From CAYVBJ01 sp964415185 (GTDB taxonomy: Bacteria > Bacteroidota > Rhodothermia > Balneolales > Balneolaceae), in contig CAYPZI010000074.1 of assembly GCA_964415185.1 (NCBI GenBank), positions 1 through 13,703 on the forward strand: a stretch of 13,703 bases of DNA, given 5' to 3'. This document shows positions 5,604 to 13,512 of the stretch, piece after piece. The position numbers and the translations under genes were made by a program. The first letter of the stretch is position 1. Each line of letters opens with the position of its first letter. The notes under the pieces were generated by a model. It did no database searches. It was not told the origin of the DNA and worked only from the letters and a program-made list of their open reading frames with translations.

Positions 5604-7589
5604 TTGTTACAACTCGATCATATAACTTTACACCTCGGCGAAAGAACCCTTTTTAAGGATATTTCCGCTACAATCAATAAAGGAGAGAAAATCGGCCTTA
5701 CAGGCCCGAATGGTGCGGGAAAGTCTACCCTGTTAAAAATTATTTCCGGTGATCAGAATCCCGATGAGGGAAATGTTAGTCTGAGTACAGATGCAACAGC
5801 CGGATATTTGCCCCAGGATGGAGTAGCCCCCGATCCCGGACTTACCTTGCTTGAGGAAGTTGAACATGCTTTTGATGAGATCAAAGAGCTGGAAAAACGG
5901 CTTAAACATGCCCACAAAAAATTGCAGTCATACGATCACGGCAGCAAAGAGCACAGTGAAGCACTTGAGCAATATGGAAACCTTCAGCACCGTCTTGAGA
6001 ACATGGGAGCATACTCCCTGCAAAGCGAGATTGAAAAGGTTTTAAAAGGGCTCGGTTTTAAAGATGAGGATTTTGACAGGCCCACAAACGAATTCAGTGG
6101 TGGTTGGCTGATGCGGATTGCACTCGCAAAACTGCTACTGACCCGCCCCGATTACCTGCTGCTCGATGAGCCGACCAACCACCTTGACATCGAATCATTG
6201 CAGTGGATTGAAGAGTTTTTAAAAAATTATGAGGGTGCTGTCATTATTGTCTCGCACGACAAGGCATTTCTCAACACTGTGACTGAACGAACTCTTTATC
6301 TCAGAAACGGACATTTATACGACTACGCAGGCAATTACAGTTTTTTCGAAAAAAAATATGCCGAACAGCAGGAACTGCTCCGAAAGAAATACGAAAATCA
6401 AATGCAGGAAATTAAGGAGACAGAGCGTTTTATTGAACGGTTCAGGTACAAGGCTACCAAAGCCAAGCAGGTTCAAAGCCGGATCAGGCAGCTTGAAAAA
6501 ATGGAGGTCGAAGAACCTGATGAGGAGATGGGTGAAATCTCCTTCCGGTTTCCACCGCCCGAAAGAAGCGGTCTGGTGGTAATGGAATTGAAAGATGTAA
6601 AGAAGTCGTATGATGGACTTACGGTTTTCGACGGAATCGATTACCAGGTGGAACGGGGCGAAAAAATTGCCGTTGTAGGACCTAATGGCGCCGGTAAATC
6701 GACGTTGATTCGAATCCTGGCAGGAACAGAACCGATCAATGGCGGAGAGCGGATAGAGGGGCATAATGTCACCACCTCATGGTTTGCCCAGCATCAGGCA
6801 GAGGAATTGAAACCCGAAAACAATGCCCTTGAAGAGATGCTTCAGGCCGCTGATCACGGCGACGAGACCAGGCTGCGTACGGTCTTGGGCTGTTTCCTTT
6901 TTACCGGTGATGATGTTTTCAAAAAAACAAAAGTGCTGTCGGGCGGTGAAAAAAGCAGGCTCGCGCTGGCGAAAATGCTGGTTAAACCGGCCAATTTCCT
7001 GATTTTCGATGAACCCACCAACCACCTGGACATGCAATCCAAAAACATTCTCCGGCAGGCTTTAATCCGGTTTGAGGGAACCATCGTCATCGTTTCGCAC
7101 GACCGTGATTTCCTCGACCCCATAGTCAACAAAACGGTGGAGGTTCAGCCGGATTACGTAAAATCCTATCTCGGAAATGTTTCATGGTATTTATCAAAAA
7201 AGGAACAACAGGAAAATGGAACTGATAAAAACCTGCAAAAAGCCGGCAGCAGTTCAGATAATGATCAGAAAGGGCTTTCAAAAAAGGAGAAGAAAAGACT
7301 GGAAGCAGAAAAACGAAATCTTCGTTACCAAAAAGTCCGGCCCCTTCAGAACAGGATGAAGAAAATTGAAAAAGAGATCGAAACTCTCGAAAACCGGAAA
7401 TCTGAAATTGAAACCCTGATGGCTCAGCCCTCATTTTACGACGATGATGAGCAGGTGAAAGAGACCTCTCTTGAATACGAGGGAGCAAAGAACTCGTTGA
7501 ATGAGCTCTACTCAAAATGGGAAGAGATTGCCGGAAGAATCGAATTTATAGAACAAGAGATAGATGATAGTATAGATTCGGCTAATTGA
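5604..7589 (+). CDS. ABC-F family ATPase (translation factor type)
   Basis: A soluble protein of two ABC ATPase domains without membrane segments. ABC-F proteins bind the ribosomal E site and ease stalled translation; some give antibiotic resistance. Domain 1 has Walker A GPNGAGKST (34-42), signature FSGGW (164-168), Walker B LLLDEPTNHLD (185-195) and the His switch SHD (217-219). The interdomain linker (about 240-320) is highly charged and includes RYKATKAKQVQSRIRQLEKM (281-300). Domain 2 has GPNGAGKST (359-367), LSGGEKSR (445-452), FLIFDEPTNHLD (465-476) and SHD (498-500). A lysine/glutamate-rich coiled coil fills 556-655. At 661 aa it resembles the YdiF/YheS type with a C-terminal extension. 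Initiation is at TTG: no in-frame ATG lies nearby upstream, and LQLDHITLHLG matches the family start. A housekeeping role is likelier than drug resistance, but sequence alone cannot decide. Confidence 0.93.
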   Translation: MLQLDHITLHLGERTLFKDISATINKGEKIGLTGPNGAGKSTLLKIISGDQNPDEGNVSLSTDATAGYLPQDGVAPDPGLTLLEEVEHAFDEIKELEKRLKHAHKKLQSYDHGSKEHSEALEQYGNLQHRLENMGAYSLQSEIEKVLKGLGFKDEDFDRPTNEFSGGWLMRIALAKLLLTRPDYLLLDEPTNHLDIESLQWIEEFLKNYEGAVIIVSHDKAFLNTVTERTLYLRNGHLYDYAGNYSFFEKKYAEQQELLRKKYENQMQEIKETERFIERFRYKATKAKQVQSRIRQLEKMEVEEPDEEMGEISFRFPPPERSGLVVMELKDVKKSYDGLTVFDGIDYQVERGEKIAVVGPNGAGKSTLIRILAGTEPINGGERIEGHNVTTSWFAQHQAEELKPENNALEEMLQAADHGDETRLRTVLGCFLFTGDDVFKKTKVLSGGEKSRLALAKMLVKPANFLIFDEPTNHLDMQSKNILRQALIRFEGTIVIVSHDRDFLDPIVNKTVEVQPDYVKSYLGNVSWYLSKKEQQENGTDKNLQKAGSSSDNDQKGLSKKEKKRLEAEKRNLRYQKVRPLQNRMKKIEKEIETLENRKSEIETLMAQPSFYDDDEQVKETSLEYEGAKNSLNELYSKWEEIAGRIEFIEQEIDDSIDSAN

Positions 7590-7618
7590 ATAAGGATCAC
7601 TTTGCATTTTATTGCGGT

Positions 7619-8761
7619 TCAAATCTCCCACCTGTACGTCCGGTGAGTTTTATGATGAAAACACCCCAGTGCCTCGAGGCTTCTCTGCATCAGCCAGTTT
7701 TTTTCACTTACCCATGCCCCTTCAAGATAATCAAGTGTAGGCGCGGCATTGTAGGTCATCTGGATTCCACGTACAAACGTCAGGGCTTCAAGACCCATTT
7801 TCCGGTATTTGGGAAGTGTGCCATAAACCACGGTTCGCAGGTGCTTTGCCCTGTTCTTCAGCGAATAGAGCTTGGGAATATGCCACCACCGCAATCTGCC
7901 GCCGGTTTCGGCAGAAACCTCGTTCAAATCAGGTATACAAACGACAAAAGAAGCGGGCTCTCCATTTACAAACGCCAGTAGCACGCTGTTTCTGATCATA
8001 ATCGGTTTAATCTTATTCACCATTTTCCGGGCGGTTTCTTTGGTCAATTCTGTAAATTCTTCTTCTCTTTCCCTGATATCCTGTTTACTCCACGACTCAT
8101 TATAAATCTTTCGCATATAATCTCCGTCCCTCTCCAGGTTATCTGTATCAATCGGGCGGATCGTCACATCGTTTCTGCTCTCTATCCTGTCGGTGATTTT
8201 TACCAGCCTTTCGGGAAGGGGCTGGTCGAACGGCCGTTTGTAACTCCAGTGGTCGTCCAGCTTTTCAGCGCCGCTATTTTCAAGCAAAGTCCGGTAATAC
8301 GGAGGATGATAATACATACCGTAAATCGGTGGTTCGTCATAATTTTCGACAAGCAATCCCCAGTAATTGTCATTTTCGCCAAAATTAACCGGCCCCCTGA
8401 AAGCGCCGTAGTTTCTCTTCTTGTGCCAGTCTGCCGTGAACTCAATAATTTCATCTGCCACCTGCTGGTCGTTTACCATTTCAATAAAACCCATGCCACC
8501 CATGGGCGGATCATAGACAAAATCTTTATTTCTGTTATTCATCACGGCAAAACGGCCAACGATTTCCCGTCCATTATAAACCAGGTATCGTTCACACTCC
8601 CCATGAGAGAAAAAATTATTTTTCTCCGGATCAAAAATATTTTCAATCTCAAATCGAAAAGGTGGAATCCAGTTGGGATAATCTCTATAAATACTGAAAG
8701 GCAGATCATGAAACTGTCTGATCTGTTTTTTTGAACCTACTTTTTGAAAAGATAATGCCAT
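7619..8761 (-). CDS. GNAT-fold N-acyltransferase-like protein, YghO-type family
   Basis: A 380-aa cytoplasmic protein resembling the YghO-type GNAT family, whose substrate is unknown to me. Family marks run along the chain: LPFSIYRDYPNWIPPFRFE (20-38), NNFFSHGE (48-55), GREIVGRFAVMNN (64-76), FRGPVNFGEN (121-130) and YHPPYYRTLLENSG (151-164). A second, GNAT-like half has an acyl-CoA-site-like segment YGTLPKYRKMGLEALTF (313-329) and a C-terminal YLEGAWVSEKNW (345-356) followed by LEALGCFHHKTHRTYRW (362-378), as in GNAT proteins with a terminal recognition block. Length is close to the family's roughly 380-390. There is no signal peptide. It converges on the ABC-F gene with 29 bp between stops and no terminator visible. 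It is divergent from the unknown exported protein. Acyl-CoA use is inferred from fold similarity. Confidence 0.8.
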   Translation of the reverse strand: MALSFQKVGSKKQIRQFHDLPFSIYRDYPNWIPPFRFEIENIFDPEKNNFFSHGECERYLVYNGREIVGRFAVMNNRNKDFVYDPPMGGMGFIEMVNDQQVADEIIEFTADWHKKRNYGAFRGPVNFGENDNYWGLLVENYDEPPIYGMYYHPPYYRTLLENSGAEKLDDHWSYKRPFDQPLPERLVKITDRIESRNDVTIRPIDTDNLERDGDYMRKIYNESWSKQDIREREEEFTELTKETARKMVNKIKPIMIRNSVLLAFVNGEPASFVVCIPDLNEVSAETGGRLRWWHIPKLYSLKNRAKHLRTVVYGTLPKYRKMGLEALTFVRGIQMTYNAAPTLDYLEGAWVSEKNWLMQRSLEALGCFHHKTHRTYRWEI

Positions 8762-8776
8762 AGTTTACAGACAATG

Positions 8777-8808
8777 CTTACATTTCGATAACAATTTGCT
8801 AATGTAAG
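8777..8808. promoter_or_regulatory. 8-bp inverted repeat in the divergent promoter region; candidate operator
   Basis: CTTACATT (8777-8784) and AATGTAAG (8801-8808) are perfect inverted repeats with a 16-bp spacer. They sit in the 106-bp gap between the divergent GNAT gene and the exported-protein/lipase unit. Half-site centres are 24 bp apart, a little over two helical turns, so a dimeric regulator could bind both halves and control both genes. This is inferred from position and symmetry. Confidence 0.35.
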
Positions 8809-8867
8809 GCCTGATCCTCATTTCCACAATGAAACTTCCATATCCAGTTTTAACGAATTGAACACAG

Positions 8868-9302
8868 ATGCAAAACAGACATAAAAAATGGGTTGCTGTT
8901 TTACTCTTTCTTTCCTGCCTGGCTTCCGTGGTTCTGCTTACAGATCCTGCTCCATCTCCAAAAGAGCTATATTCGGCAGCGCAAGTTGATTCCCTGATTC
9001 AAAACACCTTCAGTGATTTTCAAATTGAGGAGCACAGAATTCGCAGCAGAATGATTAAAGCGGATTCCCTTTTTTCCAGGAAAGTGTATACCGTAAAATT
9101 GCCCGGCTATGTTTCCAAAACGGATTTGCATATAGATCTTCACCAAAAACTTCTGCCGTTTAACGTTCAGGCTCCCGCACGGATCTCACTGCCGGATAAT
9201 GAAATGCGTATCCATTTGGTGTATAACCAAACCGTTGTCAGGTCACTCATCCTTCGGAGTGATAACAATTCAAATCTGAACCTGATTTCCAATCCGGATT
9301 AA
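8868..9302 (+). CDS. Membrane-anchored or exported protein of unknown function
   Basis: A 144-aa protein I do not recognise. The N-terminus MQNRHKKWVAVLLFLSCLAS followed by VVLLTDPAP is a basic start plus about 17 hydrophobic residues: a signal peptide or a single membrane anchor. Cys17 lies in LFLSC, which is not a good lipobox. After a Pro-rich stretch (26-31) comes a probable helix (36-70, AAQVDSLIQNTFSDFQIEEH onward). A compact beta-rich part with alternating hydrophobics follows (72-130), including KVYTVKLPG, LHIDLHQKL and MRIHLVYNQTVVRSLIL. The last 14 residues are polar and Asn-rich, probably disordered. Its stop is 11 bp before the lipase ATG on the same strand, so they are very likely co-transcribed. 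It may be a periplasmic partner in the same pathway (inference). Confidence 0.7.
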   Translation: MQNRHKKWVAVLLFLSCLASVVLLTDPAPSPKELYSAAQVDSLIQNTFSDFQIEEHRIRSRMIKADSLFSRKVYTVKLPGYVSKTDLHIDLHQKLLPFNVQAPARISLPDNEMRIHLVYNQTVVRSLILRSDNNSNLNLISNPD

Positions 9303-9313
9303 CTGGCAAACGT

Positions 9314-10171
9314 ATGAAACTGATTGAGACAGAAAAATTCATGAAAAAATTCAAGCTGAAGGAATTTCCCCAGCCTGATATAATCCGGTTAAAATACCCG
9401 GTTTTGATGTGTCACGGGTACGGGGCAATTGCCGGGCTTGTAAAACCTGCCCTGCTTCATGAACCCTGTTTGATTTTACGCGAATGCGGGGTGATCGCAT
9501 TTGCGCCCAATATAGTACCGTATGCCAAAATTGAAATTAGAGCCGAGCAATGGGCTGAACGTATTAAAAAATTGCAGGAAAAATATGGGTACAATAAAAT
9601 GAATGTGATTGCACACAGTATGGGCGGGCTCGACATGCGATATGCCATATCCAAACTCGGAATGGCAGATTCGGTAGCATCCCTTACAACCATTGCCACT
9701 CCTCACCACGGAACCAGCCTTGCCGATTTTGTCCTCTCTACACCTGAACTGGTCAAGGACAAGCTGGCAGAATTTTTCGACTGGTTCGGCGATAACATCT
9801 ATCCGGAAGAAAAAAGTGATGCAATTGCCGCCGTTAAACAATTAACCAAAAAATATGTAAACAGCGAGTTCAACCCGGATGTGAAAGATGTTGATTGTGT
9901 AAATTATTATTCCATCAGTGCTGCCGTTGGCAAAGGAACGTCGCACCCGCTGAACGCCTTATACAGATTTCAGAATCAATTCATCCACCAGCATGAAGGA
10001 ATCAACGATTCGTTTGTTTCCGTTGAAAGTGCAAAATGGGGTCAGCACTTAAAAACAGCATCTGTCAGCCATCTTGAGCAAACCAATATCAGGGTATCGA
10101 AAGACAGAAAAGAGTTGGTGAATCATTTCTGGATATCGGTTGTTCGTCATTTGTCGGACGAGGGATTTTAG
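9314..10171 (+). CDS. Alpha/beta hydrolase, triacylglycerol lipase-like (no signal peptide)
   Basis: A 285-aa alpha/beta-hydrolase with the look of Pseudomonas/Burkholderia-type lipases. The oxyanion-hole loop is YPVLMCHGYGAIAG (28-41). The nucleophile elbow is AHSMGG (100-105) with Ser102. The segment after it reads TTIATPHHGTSLADF (125-139), a typical lipase stretch. The catalytic acid is probably Asp232 in GINDSFVSVESAKWGQHL (229-246), and the catalytic His is probably His253 in SHLEQTN (252-258). All three triad residues are thus present in the expected order. Lipases of this type are normally secreted, but here there is no signal peptide or membrane segment, so a cytoplasmic ester or lipid substrate is suggested. 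The ATG at 9314 starts the chain; Met10 (9341) is an alternative. It follows the exported unknown by 11 bp and precedes the FAD enzyme by 76 bp. Confidence 0.87.
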   Translation: MKLIETEKFMKKFKLKEFPQPDIIRLKYPVLMCHGYGAIAGLVKPALLHEPCLILRECGVIAFAPNIVPYAKIEIRAEQWAERIKKLQEKYGYNKMNVIAHSMGGLDMRYAISKLGMADSVASLTTIATPHHGTSLADFVLSTPELVKDKLAEFFDWFGDNIYPEEKSDAIAAVKQLTKKYVNSEFNPDVKDVDCVNYYSISAAVGKGTSHPLNALYRFQNQFIHQHEGINDSFVSVESAKWGQHLKTASVSHLEQTNIRVSKDRKELVNHFWISVVRHLSDEGF

Positions 10172-10247
10172 AATTTTTTAATTCAATATCATGTTGAAAT
10201 CAACTATTATCAAAGATTCACTCTGCGTAATTGGGGATTAGGTCACC

Positions 10248-11711
10248 TTGAACAAATCAAACGCTTCTACTTATGATGCACTCATCATCGGTTCCGGGCC
10301 AAACGGATTAGCTGCAGCCATTCGGCTGGCGCTCGAGGGGCTCTCTGTAAAAGTTTGTGAGGCTTCCGATACAATCGGTGGAGGTACACGTACCAAAGAG
10401 CTTACGCTGCCGGGATTGAAACATGATGTTTGCTCTGCAATCCATCCCATGGCGGTATCTTCGCCATTTCTGCGTAATCTGCCATTGCAAGAGTACGGAC
10501 TGGAGTGGATCCAGCCGGATTACCCCGTTGCCCATCCTCTTGATGACCAGCCTGCAGTGATCTCTTACAGGGATCTTTATGAAACTGCAAATTCACTTGA
10601 TGAGGATTCTGAAATTTATAGAAGCCTTTATGAGCCTCTTGTTCAAAACTGGGATGGCCTTACCAAAGATATTCTTGGTCCCCTCCGTTTTCCTTCTCAT
10701 CCCTTCAGAATGGCTTCTTTCGGAATCCAGGCTATAAAATCTGCCGAACAGCTCGCAACAATGTTTAAGTCACCCAGGGCAGCTGCGCTTTTCGGGGGGC
10801 TTGCCGGACACAGCATCCTCTCGTTCGACAAGCCTGCTACTTCTGCCATCGGGCTCGTTCTGGGAGCCGCAGCGCACTCGGTAGGATGGCCTCTGCCCAA
10901 AGGCGGTTCCCAATCCATCAGCCGGGCAATGGCAGGTTACCTCGAATCTCTCGGCGGTGAAATCGATGTTGACAACTACGTCTCAAATATTGACCAGCTT
11001 CCTCCGGCAAAAACCGTGCTGTTTGACCTGACACCGGCCCAGGTTTTAAAAATTGCCGGAAGTAAACTGCCGCCTAAATATGTAAATAAATTAAAACAGT
11101 TTCGTTACGGATCGGGTGTTTTTAAAATAGATTATGCCCTCAGCCAGAAAGTACCCTGGAGTGATGAGAGGTGTAAGCTGGCGGGAACCGTGCACCTCGG
11201 AGGCACTTTTGAAGAGATCGCAAAATCGGAAAAAGAAATCTCCACCGGCAGACATCCTCAAAAGCCGTATGTACTCGTTGCACAGCAAAGCTATTTCGAC
11301 AGAACGAGAACTCCCGACCACAAAGAAACCTTGTGGGCTTACTGCCATGTACCCAACAGTTCAACAATCGATATGACGGCTGCCATTGAAGGCCAGATTG
11401 AGCGGTTTGCTCCCGGCTTTAAAGATATTATCTTAAAAAAACATACGATGGATACGGCCCAGATTCAGTCATTCAATTCAAACTACATCGGGGGTGACAT
11501 CAACGGAGGGGCACAAGATATAAAACAGCTTTTCACAAGGCCTGTTTCACTTTTTGACCCCTACTCTACTCCTGCCGACAATATCTTTTTCTGTTCATCA
11601 TCTACACCGCCCGGCGGAGGCGTTCACGGAATGTGCGGATATCATGCTGCCGAATCCGTTCTCAAAAAGGTATTCAAATTCAGCAAACAGGATAAAAAAT
11701 TTACACTCTGA
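10248..11711 (+). CDS. FAD-dependent oxidoreductase, phytoene desaturase (CrtI/COG1233)-like
   Basis: A 487-aa flavoprotein of the CrtI-like amine-oxidase superfamily. The N-terminal dinucleotide-binding fold reads YDALIIGSGPNGLAAAIRLA (9-28), with GSGPNG at 15-20 and the strand-2 acidic residue in VKVCEASDTIGGGTRT (34-49). The conserved C-terminal FAD motif is CSSSTPPGGGVHGMCGYHAA (449-468). The middle holds the substrate domain and no membrane segment. Relatives desaturate or isomerise carotenoids and other hydrophobic chains, and many are uncharacterised, so I do not name the substrate. No crtB-like partner is nearby, which weakens a carotenoid role. Translation starts at TTG 10248, because an in-frame TAG at 10239-10241 blocks longer starts and no ATG lies nearby in frame. 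An in-frame 16-codon ATG frame (10191-10241) ends at that TAG. Confidence 0.88.
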   Translation: MNKSNASTYDALIIGSGPNGLAAAIRLALEGLSVKVCEASDTIGGGTRTKELTLPGLKHDVCSAIHPMAVSSPFLRNLPLQEYGLEWIQPDYPVAHPLDDQPAVISYRDLYETANSLDEDSEIYRSLYEPLVQNWDGLTKDILGPLRFPSHPFRMASFGIQAIKSAEQLATMFKSPRAAALFGGLAGHSILSFDKPATSAIGLVLGAAAHSVGWPLPKGGSQSISRAMAGYLESLGGEIDVDNYVSNIDQLPPAKTVLFDLTPAQVLKIAGSKLPPKYVNKLKQFRYGSGVFKIDYALSQKVPWSDERCKLAGTVHLGGTFEEIAKSEKEISTGRHPQKPYVLVAQQSYFDRTRTPDHKETLWAYCHVPNSSTIDMTAAIEGQIERFAPGFKDIILKKHTMDTAQIQSFNSNYIGGDINGGAQDIKQLFTRPVSLFDPYSTPADNIFFCSSSTPPGGGVHGMCGYHAAESVLKKVFKFSKQDKKFTL

Positions 11712-11802
11712 TTCTGTTTCACCCTTCAATTCGTTTCCTTTTTGGATCAAAATCATCTTACCTTTCACCCGCGTTAGTGCCTGATTTGAGTCCCGCAATG
11801 CC

Positions 11803-13512
11803 ATGATTCGCACCCTTTACGAAAATACCAAAGATTTTGCCCTGCAGAGCCGCATGAAAATGATGCATAAAGGCTCCGGCTGGTGGAGTTTTTCAACACT
11901 CCTGATTGCGCTGTTGGTATCCATACCTGTGTTAAGTGTTGCAGTGAATATTTTTATCCCGGCGGGTGACATCTGGCAGCATCTTGCCTCAACGGTTCTC
12001 CCTACATACGTCATAAATTCTTTTTGGCTTATGGTAGGTGTGGGTACCGGGGTTTTCGTAATCGGAGTCGGAACTGCCTGGCTTGTTACGATGACCCGCT
12101 TTCCCGGGGCACGTTATTTTGAATGGGCACTTTTGCTCCCACTGTCGGTGCCGGCCTACCTGATGGCTTATACCTACACCGATTTTCTCTCCTTCACCGG
12201 ACCCGTGCAAGGCTTTATCAGAAATATTACAGGCTGGCAGGCGGGCGAATACTGGTTTCCGGATGTGCGATCTCTTGAAGGGGCAATTATCATGATGTCT
12301 TTTGTGTTTTATCCCTATGTTTATATCCTGTCAAGGGCTGCCTTTATTGAACAGTCACATTCGTTACTTGAGGTGAGCCGAAGCCTCGGGGCAACTGCCT
12401 TCGAAAGTTTCTATAAAATTGCACTGCCTCTTGCAAGGCCATCAATCGCAGCAGGAATGGCCCTTGCGCTGATGGAGACGCTGAATGATTTCGGAACCGT
12501 TGATTATTTTGGTGTTCAGACCTTTACCACCGGAATCTACAGAACCTGGTTCGGCCTCGGAGAACGTGTGGCAGCTGCCCAGCTTGCCGGGTTTCTGCTC
12601 CTGTTCATACTGATCCTGATTTTAATCGAACGCTGGTCCCGCAATAAGATCGATTTTAAACAGGGAGGCGCATCCCGGTTCAAGTTTGTTTCTCAGTTTC
12701 AGATACAGGATTGGAAAAAGTGGGCAAGCACCCTGGCCTGTTCCATTCCTGTTCTTGTGGGTTTTATCTTTCCTTTTGGAATCTTGTTCAGCATGTTCCT
12801 TGAAAATATGGGGGCAGCCCTGGATTCGAGATTTCTTCAATTCGGGTTAAACACGTTTATCGTTGCTATCCTGTCCGGTTTCATAGCTCTTTTTATCTCT
12901 TTGATCATGGCTTACAGCCTCCGGTTAAACCCGGGATACACAACAAGAATCGCTACGCGTATCGGCTCTATGGGTTATGCCATTCCCGGTTCCGTCATTG
13001 CCGTAGGAATCCTCATTCCCTTCGGCTGGTTTGACAATACCCTCGATTCATGGCTTCGAAGTACCTTTGGCGTTTCAAGCGGATTGCTGCTCAGCGGTAC
13101 CATGTTCGCCTTGATATTTGCGTATGTAGTTCGTTTTCTGGCTGTTTCTTTCAGTACGGTAGAAGCCAGCCTGGCAAAAATCACCCCGAATATGGATGAG
13201 GCAGCCGAAGGATTGGGATACAAGTTTCATCAGGTCCTTGCTAAAATCCATATGCCGATGATGTCGGGAAGCCTCTTTGCCGCCATGATGCTCGTTATCG
13301 TAGATGTTATGAAAGAGCTGCCTGCAACCCTCATTGTGCGGCCATTCAATTTCGATACTCTTGCCGTACAGGTTTACCGCCTGGCTTCCGATGAACGCCT
13401 CGCAGAATCTTCCGGCGCTGCCATGGCAATCATACTTGCGGGATTGATACCCGTCATCATCCTTAGCAGGTCGATCTCGGCATCACGAAAAATAGGCAGT
13501 TCGAAAAATTAG
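11803..13512 (+). CDS. Ferric iron ABC transporter permease, fused two-domain (FbpB/AfuB-like)
   Basis: An inner-membrane permease of 569 aa made of two fused BPD_transp_1 domains, as in FbpB/SfuB-type Fe(III) importers. About twelve hydrophobic spans are visible, for example 31-51, 76-97, 107-123, 161-178, 262-276, 310-330, 350-371, 393-407, 427-447, 489-505 and 539-556. Each half has the EAA loop that contacts the ATPase: EVSRSLGATAFESFYKIALP (190-209) and EAAEGLGYKFHQVLAKIHMP (466-485). The segment ALMETLNDFGTVDYFGVQTF (222-241) is characteristic of iron(III) permeases. The periplasmic binding protein and the ATPase are not in the window and may lie further right. Thiamine or other substrates are possible for this fold, but the two-domain form and this motif favour iron. 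The ATG at 11803 is used; an ATG at 11798 stops after two codons. The gap to the FAD gene is 91 bp, so co-transcription is uncertain. Confidence 0.88.
   Translation: MIRTLYENTKDFALQSRMKMMHKGSGWWSFSTLLIALLVSIPVLSVAVNIFIPAGDIWQHLASTVLPTYVINSFWLMVGVGTGVFVIGVGTAWLVTMTRFPGARYFEWALLLPLSVPAYLMAYTYTDFLSFTGPVQGFIRNITGWQAGEYWFPDVRSLEGAIIMMSFVFYPYVYILSRAAFIEQSHSLLEVSRSLGATAFESFYKIALPLARPSIAAGMALALMETLNDFGTVDYFGVQTFTTGIYRTWFGLGERVAAAQLAGFLLLFILILILIERWSRNKIDFKQGGASRFKFVSQFQIQDWKKWASTLACSIPVLVGFIFPFGILFSMFLENMGAALDSRFLQFGLNTFIVAILSGFIALFISLIMAYSLRLNPGYTTRIATRIGSMGYAIPGSVIAVGILIPFGWFDNTLDSWLRSTFGVSSGLLLSGTMFALIFAYVVRFLAVSFSTVEASLAKITPNMDEAAEGLGYKFHQVLAKIHMPMMSGSLFAAMMLVIVDVMKELPATLIVRPFNFDTLAVQVYRLASDERLAESSGAAMAIILAGLIPVIILSRSISASRKIGSSKN

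Noticed and set aside
7177..7515. Alternative-frame open stretches inside the ABC-F coiled-coil region
   Set aside because: They overlap a well-supported gene, have no family-like features, and come from its lysine/glutamate-rich codons.
10171..10184. GAATT-TTTT-AATTC hairpin after the lipase gene as a terminator
   Set aside because: The stem is only five AT-rich pairs with no T run after it, too weak to call.
11712..11802. Promoter for the iron permease (TTTG 11741-11744 with TACCTTTC 11759-11766)
   Set aside because: The spacing of 14 bp is too short for the Bacteroidota -33/-7 class and there is a mismatch.
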